From Diadema setosum (lineage: Eukaryota > Echinodermata > Echinoidea > Diadematoida > Diadematidae): a stretch of DNA of 64,000 nucleotides. Positions within the stretch are counted from its first letter, which is position 1. Every line of letters begins with the position of its first letter. Below are positions 29,101-41,100 of this stretch, in pieces. The notes beneath the pieces were generated by a model, which did no database searches, was not told the DNA's origin, and saw only the letters and a program-made list of their open reading frames with translations. The stretch is taken from the NCBI RefSeq assembly GCF_964275005.1, contig NC_092686.1, positions 16,403,190 to 16,467,189 of the forward strand. Reading direction: 5' to 3'. The translations under genes and the position numbers were made by a program.

Positions 29101-32100
29101 GAATGGTATAACTGGGCGGGGCTTAATGGGAGCGAGCACAAAAGGTGACCTTGTACCTGTCACTCATGACCACAACAACATGCGCAGTGAGAAACTGCAC
29201 ATCTATACGACGTTTTTCCGGAATGGTCAAAATTAGCGTCTGAACGGTCCGTCGGCTATGCGATGATTCTTTATATGTTGTTTCTTTATCGAGTTTTGGT
29301 ATAAACTGTCTTGCGTCTGAACAGGGGGAGTGTCTCTTTAAAAACTTAAAGTTCATTCCCCCTTTGGGCTCTGCTTTCATCAAAAGTAGCCTAATTAGCA
29401 AAATTAGCAATCGATTAACTTGAAGTTAAGCCAGCTCTGTGACAACCTAGCTATAGATAGGAGAGAGAGTGTCTCAGGTAGATATTATGGCTGTCAGTAC
29501 ACACATGTAGAAGATATCAACAGAGCACTCATTTTGATCACTCCAAATGACTTGACCAAACAGTGTCATCATCATGAGTCATTTTTTATCTCCAAGAAAT
29601 ATGTTTTTTTCTATGATAAGCAAGTAACCTACATTGTCAAGTGAATCCTTCTTGGAGCTTTCAGAGTGTCTGCTGGTATTATTAATTTGATTCCAGTGAT
29701 CGTCAAGGTTAGGTCAGATTTCAAATTTGAGAATGCATGTACAATGAAAAGACAAGACTTGAACATGCTAATGCTTCTCTGAAATACTTTAATCTTTCAT
29801 TTTCAGATATGAAATAAAATTTAGTTAAGATTATATCAGTGAAATGAAATGCAAGTATCAGAGTTAAATCACATCATGTGTGAATGCATTTCTTTTTAAT
29901 GGCTTAAACATGTAAGAAAGTACTTTAACTCATGAATACTTTCATATGAATGATAGTATTTGATCATGGTGTATTTTTGCAAACTTTTGCAAAATTTGGG
30001 GTAATTTTGAGCCGTTTATATTGTATACTATTCAAATCATTTTGTGTGTGTTCTCACCCATTTTTTTATTTTTTATTTTATGTCTCGTTAGTTGGTACCT
30101 ATACAGCAACATTTGATATTGATGGTGATATTAGCCTGATTATAAACTGTGGCAGACATTTTGATTACCGGTACTGCTCATTGGTAGGTACCATGGTATG
30201 CATGTTTTGGGGGGATACTAGAATCTTGTGACTAATTACTAAAGAAATTTTCTGAAAAGTGAGCTCTTTTACACTATGGGTTCAAAGGATATGATTATAA
30301 CATACATTTTGTAGAACTTTACACTTTAAATTGAGGTTCATTCTTAGTGGTATGAAAGATATCACTTGTGCCTTGTAGCTTTGAAAGGAGAAGACAGTAT
30401 GTGTGACCTTCAACACTCAATGCGTAATAGTGAGATGGTTCGACTATTCTTTGGTAGGATGTCATTGGAAGGATGGTAGTATCGCATGGGCAAATGGGAT
30501 AATGATGATCTTCATCTACTCATTAAGTATGAATAAGTGATACATGTATTTCAGTACCACTTCAAAGACTCTTATCTGTCACTTTATATTCAACTTTAAG
30601 TGTGTATATTTTATGAATTTCCATCTTCATATTTTGCTGCATTGTGTGGATATCTTGCTTATTGTGAATATTTTGCTGTGAATTAATATTTTGCTTTTGA
30701 TTATATCTTGCATTTTGATATCCTGTTATATCATATCAATAATCAGCCAAAGCTTTATAAGTTGTTTAAATTGATTTCCTTATTATGGGAAGAAATGTTT
30801 TTTTAGTGCATTTGAAGGCATGATGGTACACTGTACCATCATACCACCAGTCCAACACTTGGGCAGCATTCAGTTTAGGAATGATGTTATTACTGGTGTT
30901 TTGTGTAATGTCCCATGAAAAAGCAGTATGTTCACAGACAAAAGAGCTTCCCTGCTGGAAGGAAGCGGAAATCACTGAATTGGAGTGAGACGAAGTGGAT
31001 ATTAGTTTGTTTACCCGAATCCTTCTCTCCTTTGAATGCGATTTGATCATCAGGAGCTCTGCTGGATATCATCTCGGACTGCTGCAGACGAGGGACGGAC
31101 TTCGCCGACTTGGGGCGCACCTGCCAGGATTTGGAGACCACTCCCGACATCAGCGCCGCAGACCGGGAGGCCTGCATGACCATCATGATATCCTGTTGCT
31201 CCAATAGGCTGCGCCCGGTGCTCTGCGAGCGGGCCGTGGAGCATCGTATGTTTGTTGGCAGCTGCCAGACCCTGAGGAATGACACCTGTTTATCAGCTGG
31301 AATGGTGGGTTAGCCAATCACACCTAATGATGGAATTAAAGGGGAATTTACCTCAAATGAATTTTGTCCCTGGGGTGACAAGACTTCGAATATCAATTGG
31401 CACGTACTCAAACACATGTCTCCTAACTCAATTTTGAATATCAGAAGTACTGTTTTGAGTTTCAAAAATATTGCAATTTTACTGTTGTATCCATGACAAT
31501 GTTTCTACATATTTGACATCAACATTGATGATATTTTGTGGAAATGTTGCAAAAATGACAAGGTATTTTTGCTATCTTAAAAATGTATGATCCTTGAGAT
31601 ATGAGGTCTTTCTCCCCTGGAACAATGTGTGGATTCAGTAAAATATGGAAATATTTTGTATACATACAAAATTGTATCAGTGAAGTTTGAGGAAAATTGG
31701 ACAGTCCAATAAAAAATTTCAATTAGTTTGTCGAGTCTTGGTTACATGTGCAGTCATAGCTGGATAAGAAGATTACAGCAATCTGTGATGCCATGTAGGG
31801 GCAACCATTTGTAAAGATAATATTGTGAAGGGGATGCATAACAACATGATAACTTGAGTATTTTATGGAACTAGAATTACAAAGAAATTGTGCGGGTGTG
31901 ATTTATGTTTTTTCCTGAAATATAATATGGGAAGATATGTCAAAGTTGTAGAATAAGTTATTTTTTAAAGCAATGTTATGAATTTTAGGGTCGCATCTAG
32001 CTGTAACCTCTGCGAATGTGCATTCTATTTCCTTCTACAGGAATGCTGTGAGTGTTGTGAGCTGGGTATCAAGGCGTACAATGATGGTATTCCCTGTAAC

Positions 32101-35100
32101 TCCATGATGACTGGCACATCATGTGACCAGGCATTTCAGCAATGCTGTGACGCTGCCCGCTTAAGATTTGATGGTAAGAGTTCTCTCTAGGCTATTTGAC
32201 TTTTTGGGTGCCAGAATTAATGTGGTTTCATCAATACTTTTCCCCCTGAGTGGCACTATGCTGCCATATGCACTCATTTTTATTTCTGTACCAGATGCAG
32301 ACCATGATTGACAGGTGGCAATTCATTAATCTGAAGGTTCATTAATCAGTTAATGAAAAATGGTTTCTTATTCCAAAGGTTCCTTAATCTGAAAATGGAA
32401 TAAGATTTGTTATTTTGAAAGTTTATGAGCATTCACTTTTTTTTCATTTTCGGATTAACGAATGTACCTCATTTCATTTTCAGACTATCGCACCTTTGGA
32501 ATATTGAACCTTACTTTATTTTCAGATTAATGAACCTCCAAAATAAAAAACCTCATTTCATTTTTGAATAAGAAAATCTTGGAATATGAATTTCACATGT
32601 TTCAAAATAACAAACCTTCAGAATATTAAAAACCCTATTTCGTGTTTTTTTTTTCTTAAATTGATGAATGTTTGGAATCACTAAGCGCACCCAACACATC
32701 ATAAACCAGTTGCAGTTGAATCTACAGTATAAGGTAACTATATTAGGGAAATATAGTATAAGGAAGACTGCATGCTCGTGACAACCACTGATTTTGGTTC
32801 CCTTTGAAAGAGTGGACTTTACTAGTTAGACAGTCTGGCATGATCTACTTTCATTTCTTTTGCAGAGGATGAGTGTAATAACTATGCCAGCCATTTACTG
32901 TGCACTGAGCGCTGTATCAACCTGATTGGGTCCCACGTGTGTGAGTGCAACCCAGGAAATCACTTGCTTGAGGATAACATTACATGTGTTGCTGGTTAGT
33001 ATTACATATTGCAGCTGATTTTGTTTTTTTCTGCTCAAAAAGGTTTTTAGTTAGGTATGAGTTTTCTTCAATTTTGTCTGCCCTCTATACAAATTTCATT
33101 TGTGCAGAAGGCATACAAAACTTCACCCTCATCTTGATAAATCTCCAGGTTTTTAGTGAATTTCTTCTAGTTTTAATTTCATGAAAATCTGCTTTGGCTT
33201 GTAATGTTGTATTAAAACTAGGTTGATTTCAGTGCTATATCTGTTGGAATGCTACTATAAAATCAAGAAGAGAGTACAGCATAGTATTCATCACCAGTCT
33301 ATTAGTTGACTAACCATGGACAACTTTGCTGAGAAGTGTTTTCCCGAGTGCTGAATGCATTCATCTATGAACGTCAAGTCTTTTGGATCAAAGAGGGATC
33401 TCCCTTTCATGAGGATGTATCAAAGAGTTAGGACAGTTAGGTGGCTCAGTCGGTAGCACATTTGCCTTGCAGTCAAATGGACTAGCCTTGAGTCCCATTG
33501 AGTATAGCTGAGCAATGTTGTGTGTGATCATGACACCCCCACTACTAAGAGGCACAGACACTCTGTCCTTCAGATATTCGAAAGGCATCAAATGGAGGTC
33601 CTGTTTGTGTTAGGGAGTCACAACCAGTGCACATAAACATCCCGAGTCACTTCACTTGCTCACAAAGAGCAGGTTGCTGTTAACCTTGTGAAGTGGTCCA
33701 CACAACTTAGCAACATCAGAAAATGGGCAAATGATGAGGGGACTAGCAATAGTCGGCAAATGGTATCAACCAGGTATCTTGAGTCATGAACCAACGAACT
33801 GAAATTTTTATTACACATCTCAATCAATTAGTGCCCTTTTCGTGTCATGGCAAAACTCATCTCCGACATCTGATAAAAAATCCAGTAGCCTATAGTCACA
33901 AAACAGACACATGATGCATGCTAGCTGGTTTAGATATCATGTCACAATATCTATGCCTGAATTACATCATTTTTTTTTTTTTGTTCAGCTCATACTTCCC
34001 TTAGGGGACCCATTGGAAAGCAACATGTTACACTTCAGCTTGGAGAGACTGTCCAGGTACCTCAATTACAACTTCTTGATAGTTTCCTGTTGACATCATA
34101 CTTCACATCAGGGTTTTTTTTATTGAGTTTGTAGAAATCAGCCAATCACTGTCAGTCTTTCTTGGCTCACCTTCACTCTTTGCTTGTTGCCTGCAGGTGG
34201 CAATACAGGTGAGCCCACATTGAGGCCACCTCCTCCGAGGTACCTGACATGCGACAGAGCGCCGTGCCAACACAACTGTCGACAGATAGGCAGGGAATAT
34301 GAGTGTTCCTGCCTGACGGGATATGAGCTGATGTCAGATGGATACTCGTGCACAGGTGAAAATCATCATACATTCATTGGGAGGGTTATGTTCATAAAAT
34401 AACACTGTATCTTTGACATATTTTGATTTACAGTTTTATAGTTTCCATTAACTGCTTCACCTGGGAGTGGATGTGCAAATATTGTAGAAAAAAAAAACAG
34501 AAAAAAACAACTGAACGGTCACACAAAAACTGAGATCAAAATGTGGTCAAGGAAATTAAGGCTGTTTCATTGTAGTAGGAGAGAAGTGGATAAACTTATC
34601 ACAGGTTTATTGCAGTAGCAAAACTTGTGTTGTCTAAACAGCCTGGCTAAACACAGTTTATTTGTGGTGTCGTTGTTTTGTCTTTCAAATGGTATACATG
34701 TTGCAATGAAAGATATTGGAGTTTTATGCAACGGGCCTTATCAAGGAAGTGGATTACATTTTTAGCTCACCTGAGCCAAAGGCTCAAGTGAGCTATTGCG
34801 ATCGTTCTTCGTCCAGCGTCTGTCGTGCGTAAACTTGTTATATTTTTCATCTTCTTCTTGAAAACCCCAAGACCGATTTTCACCAAACTTGTCAGGTAGC
34901 ATCCCTAGGGGGTAAGGATCTCAATTTGTTAAAATAGGCAACATGCCCCACCCGGGGCCCCCAGGGGGGGCCCTAACCCCCCAAATTAAGAAATCTTTAA
35001 AAATCTTCTTCTCTAGAACCAGAAGTGATAGAGCTAAGTTAATACTATGAGTTAGTACATTGATGACTGTAGTTTCAAGTTTGTTCATGGTGGAATCAGG

Positions 35101-38100
35101 GGTGCCCCCCTTGGGACCCAGAGGAGGGGGGTGGGGTGGGGTTCTAATGGGGCCGAAATTGTACATTTTCATCTTCTTCTTGAGAACCCCATGACCGTTT
35201 TTTACCAAACTTGGCAGGTAGCATCTGTAGGGGGTTAGGATCTCAATTTGTAAAAAATGGGCACCATGCCCCATCCAGGGGCCCCCAGGGGGCCCCATAC
35301 CCCCTGAAATTAAGGAATCTTTAAAAATCTTCTTCTCTAGAACCAGAAGTGATAGAGCTAAGTTAATACTATGAGTTAGTACATTGATGACTGTAGTTTC
35401 AAGTTTGTTCATGGTGGAATCAGGGGTGCCCCCCTTGGGACCCAGAGGAGGGGGGTGGGGTGGGGTTCTAATGGGGCCGAAATTGTACATTTTCATCTTC
35501 TTCTTGAGAACCCCATGACCGTTTTTTACCAAACTTGGCAGGTAGCATCTGTAGGGGGTTAGGATCTCAATTTGTAAAAATGGGCACCATGCCCCATCCA
35601 GGGGCCCCCAGGGGGCCCCATACCCCCTGAAATTAAGGAATCTTTAAAAATCTTCTTCTCTAGAACCAGAAGTGATAGAGCTAATTAATGCTATGAGTGA
35701 GTACATTGATGACTGTAGTTTCAAGTTTGTTCATGGCGTATTCAGGGGTGCCCCCTTTGGGACCCAGGGGAGGGGGGTGGGGTGGGGTTCTAATGGGGCC
35801 GAAATTGTACATTTTCATCTTCTTCTTGAGAACCCCATGACCGTTTTTTACCAAACTTGGCAGGTAGCATCTGTAGGGGGTTAGGATCTCAATTTGTAAA
35901 AAATGGGCACCATGCCCCATCCAGGGGCCCCCAGGGGGCCCCATACCCCCTGAAATTAAGGAATCTTTAAAAATCTTCTTCTCTAGAACCAGAAGTGATA
36001 GAGCTAAGTTAATACTATGAGTTAGTACATTGATGACTGTAGTTTCAAGTTTGTTTCATGGTGGAATCAGGGGTGCCCCCCTTGGGACCCAGAGGAGGGG
36101 GGTGGGGTGGGGTTCTAATGGGGCCGAAATTGTACATTTTCATCTTCTTCTTGAGAACCCCATGACCGTTTTTTACCAAACTTGGCAGGTAGCATCTGTA
36201 GGGGGTTAGGATCTCAATTTGTAAAAAATGGGCACCATGCCCCATCCAGGGGCCCCCAGGGGGCCCCATACCCCCTGAAATTAAGGAATCTTTAAAAATC
36301 TTCTTCTCTAGAACCAGAAGTGATAGAGCTAAGTTAATACTATGAGTTAGTACATTGATGACTGTAGTTTCAAGTTTGTTCATGGTGGAATCAGGGGTGC
36401 CCCCCTTGGGACCCAGAGGAGGGGGGTGGGGTGGGGTTCTAATGGGGCCGAAATTGTACATTTTCATCTTCTTCTTGAGAACCCCATGACCGTTTTTTAC
36501 CAAACTTGGCAGGTAGCATCTGTAGGGGGTTAGGATCTCAATTTGTAAAAATGGGCACCATGCCCCATCCAGGGGCCCCCAGGGGGCCCCATACCCCCTG
36601 AAATTAAGGAATCTTTAAAAATCTTCTTCTCTAGAACCAGAAGTGATAGAGCTAATTAATGCTATGAGTGAGTACATTGATGACTGTAGTTTCAAGTTTG
36701 TTCATGGCGTATTCAGGGGTGCCCCCTTTGGGACCCAGGGGAGGGGATGAGGAGGCTCAGGGGTCCTAATGGGGCCTAAATTGTACGTTTTCATCTTCTT
36801 CTTGAGAACTCCATGACCGATTTTCACCAAACTTGGCAGATAGTATCCCTAGGGGCATAGGATCTGAATTGTTCAAATGGGCACCATGCGCCACCCCACC
36901 CCCCCCCCCAAAAAAAATAAGGAATCTTTAAAAATCTTCTTCTCTAGAACCAGAAGTGATAGAGCTAAGTTAATACTATGAGTTAGTACATTAATGACTG
37001 TAGTGTCAAGTTTGTTCATAGCAAATCCAGGGGTGCCCCTCTTAGGGGCAGGGGGGAGGGGTGGGGAGGTCCAAATGGGGGCCTAAATCATACATTTTCA
37101 TCTTCTTGAATACCGGTACCTCATGATGGATTTTCACCAAACTTGGCAGGTAGCATCCCTGGGGGGTTAGGATCTCAATTGATCAAAATTGGCACCATGC
37201 CCCACCCAGGGGGCCCCAGGGGGCCCCCAATCCCCCCAAATTATGGAGTCTTAAAAAATTTGGGCCCTTATTGTACATTTTCATCTTCTACTTGAGAATG
37301 CCTGGTCAAATTTTGGTAGAGCTGTGAATAATTTAGATTAGTGACTGCGCGAAAGGTGAACTTGTGATACTTAGGTGAGCGCAAGACCCCCGGGTCTCTT
37401 GTTAAAATTGTTTCTTTAGCTGTTTTATTTATTGGCAATGATAAAAAGGGCCTGAAATAGTAATTGCATACTATAAAAAGGAGATGTCTAAAGGGAGGGA
37501 GCTGTCTAGAGTCCAGTGCATAGCTTCTTTCAGAAATGTTCCAGGCATCATGTACTGCTTTTTCACTCTTCATGAGTGGTATTCAAACACAGTCATTAAC
37601 CGCTGAGGATGAGTCCCGAGTATACCAGGGCAGGTGTCTATGAGAAATGCGTGTTGTAGCAAAATCAGTCCGTCCTCTACGGGTGAATTGTCCTTCATCA
37701 GAAAATGTCCAATACAAAGAGAAACCAGTACATATTCACATAGCCGCCTACCTATAGTATTGTGAATCGATAACATACCATACTCAAATTTGATGCGTGA
37801 AAGAAAACAAGGTATTTTGCTCCATATATAGCCAATGAAAATATTTAGACAGGTGGACCCAACCTCTTTCCCACTGGTATGTTGATGGGAGCTTCCTTCC
37901 GTCTGGCTCACATTAGATCCAGGAAATGGCAAGAACTGTGTACTACCAGCCTGAGAATGTTGTCTTGGTCAAAACCACACATCTATTAATGACTTCTTCA
38001 TGTTGTGTGCTGGTTTCAGCGTGCTCTGTGCAGCTGTTGGTTGAAAGACAAAAACGAAAAGATAAAGAACAGCATTTTGTTTTCTCATTGCAAGTGATGT

Positions 38101-41100
38101 GTGTTCATGAAAGAAAATGTTTCAAAAAATATTATTTACGTACCATGGGTCAAAACTTTCCTATGTTTTACTGTGTCACCACCTTTATTTCTTTTCTATT
38201 TTTGTAGCAAAACTTGAGAAAGAAAGATGAAGCTAAACAGATATAGACTCATTGTGATCATCACAGGCTTTAAATTGTCCAGTGCTTGTGAACAAATGGT
38301 TGATTTTGGCAGAGATTCTTTTTGTTTAAAAACTGATGTAGAAGCATCACAGCATTTGCAATATTTTGTCATTATTTCACAACATTCAGACATTGATGAG
38401 TGTGCCTCCAGAACGCCCGTGTGCAATTATTCAGAGAGATGTCTCAACAACATCGGCTCCTTCAGCTGTATCAATGATGTTGTGTGCCGAAGTGGTCTTC
38501 GCTATGATGGAAATAGCCAGCGATGTGTAGGTGAGTTTTGACTTCTGGTCACGTGTGTAAGACTCCAAAGGTGCAAAGGTTCAAATTTGTTCATCTTTTC
38601 TTTAAATAGTAGTACACTTGTAGTATCTACATCTGTACCAGACTGACACAAATATACATACATATCTATTTGTCTCTCCGCTCTCTCTCTCTCTCTCTCT
38701 CTCTTTATTCTTTTAAGTAGGAGAGACTTATGGAAAGTTCATGTCACGTTCAAGACAGCTGTAATACTGTAAATTTGGAGGGCTAGTTGCAGCTCAAATT
38801 AAGATGAGCCCATGTCCTTTTAAATCTGTGTTGAACTTGTATGCCTGGAGTTCTACTTTTTATCAAGTTACGGGGATGTGTGATAAATGGAAATGTGTGG
38901 AGGTGCATATTTACATGCTGGCATTGTACCGCATGTCCCCCAAAAAGATTACAATGGGACCCTCTGCAATGATAACTTTAAAAATAGTGAATCAATCTAA
39001 ATACAATTTCAGGGTACGAAACTATAAATCATTGCCCACATCTTACAGAAGACCCCATTCAATTTGCTTCAGTGGTCAAAGAGAAATAAGGAATTTTGTA
39101 GAGCATGTCAGGAATCTCTTCCCTCCAAGTTCTGTCTATTGTATTCACACACAAGAGCATCCAGAAGTGCCAAACTTGGAAGAATCAGACTCATGACATG
39201 CTTTACAACAATCCACATTTCTCTGCGACTTCTTAACCAAATTGAATGGGGTTTTCTGCAAAATAGAGCTAAGATGTTATATTTTAAGAACCTGAAGTAG
39301 CATTGAGACAATTTAATCATATTGGGTGTTATCAATGCAAAAATCTGATTGTAATTTTTTTGGGACGTACTGTATCATTTGTCCTTTCACTATAAGGTTT
39401 CCTTTAATGATATGAAACCCAAGTTTCTCTGTAGATCAAGTAATCAACCATCTTGAACCTGCGAAGAAGTTTAAAGCTGTAAACATGCAATTTGCCAAGA
39501 CTAGAGAATCTAAAAGATCTTTTTTGAGAGAGTTGTAGTTTGTGATTTGATTGACATTGTAGCATGTCTTCAGATGTCTGCTATTCTTAGTTTGATATGA
39601 ATATCAAGTGTGTTTGCCATCAAACCGTTCCGTCTTTAATGTTCTTCAAATTGTCATAGATGTTGACGAGTGTGCGGAGCGCTTACACAACTGCGGCGAT
39701 CCGAGTCTCTGTCAGAACACCTATGGTAGCTTTGAGTGCCAGTCTGTTCGATGTCCTCAGAATTACTACTTCAACTGGCAGAGTCGCCGATGTGAAGGTG
39801 ACAATAAGCATAATACACTCTATCAAAACACAAGAAACATAGTCATTTACATAGAGTATCTAGATGGATGAGATATTCTTGTTATATTGATAATGAAACA
39901 TTTAGTTGTATTCCTTTATTCTAGAGAGCATTGGTCACCATGAGTTATGTATGAGAAAGAAACTAGTATACCTACGGGATGGCAGCACTAAGTGATAAAC
40001 TAAAAATGTTTACAAGTATTACTCATGTAATATATTGTTATATCATGGAGAAAGAGAGCATTGATTTGTGTCAAACATTCAAGAGTATTCAAGAGTAGTA
40101 GTAGTCTTCTCATCCAGGAGTGACTGTGCAGATACTTAAAAATTCATAACTTTTGAACGGATTTTCCAACTTCCCCCAAACTTTCACTGTTGTGTTCTAC
40201 TAATATTGCTGCATTACTCAAACCACTTGTATGAGGAGGTGGACTTGTCCTTTAAATGCTGAGAAGAAGCAAGTTATCTAATAATATAAATAATGCAATT
40301 CTTTTTACCAGATGATAAATACATAGAATATCAAGGCATTATACATATATATTGGTGTGGGGGGTTTTTAAGCATGAATATATATTTTTGTATTGCACTT
40401 TTTAGGATGGAGACAGTGACCTATGCATGAAAAGACATTAGATGGGATATAAACAAACCTGTACTGAAAGAAAATTTAGAGTAAGATCATCAAAAGACTG
40501 AAAGGATACTAAGTTATATTAACATAAATTTCAGTGCACGTATAATATTTATGTTTCCTTAAAAACTGCATGCTGGTATGCTGGTAGTTACAATATGTTA
40601 TAACAGTTTATTCAAAAATCAAAAGGTAGTTTCCTATAAGAAAAAAAAATAATAATTTCATCATGTGTTCTGGCACATCATTGAAGTCAGCCTTTGATAT
40701 TTCTGACTAGATATTGATGAGTGCACCCGTGGGACACACGACTGCCCTGACGGTTTCCGCTGCGACAATGTGGAAGGTGGCTTCACCTGTGTGCGTACTG
40801 TTCCATGCGGAACAGGGTACGTCATTAATGGAGACAGCCAGCAGTGTGAGGGTGAGTGTACTAATGTGCACCAGACTACAGTCCTGTAAACCACCTTTAT
40901 TTAAACTAAACTTTTGTTCTAGAAAGTGGCAGAAATCAGTAGAAATTCCTGTTTATAGGTTTAGAAACCTTTGATATGATGAATACTAATTAATATTCCT
41001 AGCTTGAATCATTCCAGGGTGATATTGTCAGTGTAGTAAACATGCCCATAAATGTTACCATAAGAACTCTGAAAAGGTTGGAGTATGAGTAATTTGTAAA

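Larger units (their letters stand above)
23135..31053 (+). other. Fibulin-1 intron 1 (7.9 kb)
   Basis: No exon is recognised. It holds two GT microsatellites (23364, 23484), a Helentron-like element at 24361-25694, a TA-flanked MITE at 26540, a GAATGCTGA/TCAGCATTC inverted repeat at 28979-29060, a GC-richer stretch at 29095-29350 of unknown nature, and an 11-base-arm palindrome at 30820-30842. Confidence 0.85.
31305..38389 (+). other. Fibulin-1 introns 2-5
   Basis: Introns 31305-32040, 32174-32865, 32995-34196 and 34356-38389 separate exons 2-6. They hold a dispersed repeat at 31336, an array of TTAATCTGAA-like motifs at 32310, a tRNA-derived SINE at 33436 and the 2.6 kb element with a 324-base satellite at 34764. 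No further exon is recognised; 37402-38389 shows nothing I can name. Confidence 0.8.

Noticed and set aside
31244..31249. GTATGT within fibulin exon 2 as its splice donor
   Set aside because: It would leave phase 1 and join exon 3 out of frame, and it would drop the conserved Cys-containing segment GSCQTLRNDTC. The donor at 31305 keeps phase 0 and the module.
30932..31285. 117-codon minus-strand open frame
   Set aside because: It is the antisense shadow of fibulin exon 2, whose plus-strand frame has the Cys pattern and correct splice phases.
33436..33520. A possible tRNA gene at the A-box/B-box pair
   Set aside because: The B-box is imperfect, stems do not pair by eye and the sequence continues into a SINE body, so it is a tRNA-derived SINE rather than a tRNA gene.
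34921..36503. Long minus-strand open frames (up to 203 codons) with repeated MVKNGHGVLKKKMKMYNFGP-type sequence
   Set aside because: They arise from the 324-base satellite, whose unit is a multiple of three. Stops are absent by inheritance in each unit, there is no homology to known proteins, and the strand is antisense to fibulin-1.
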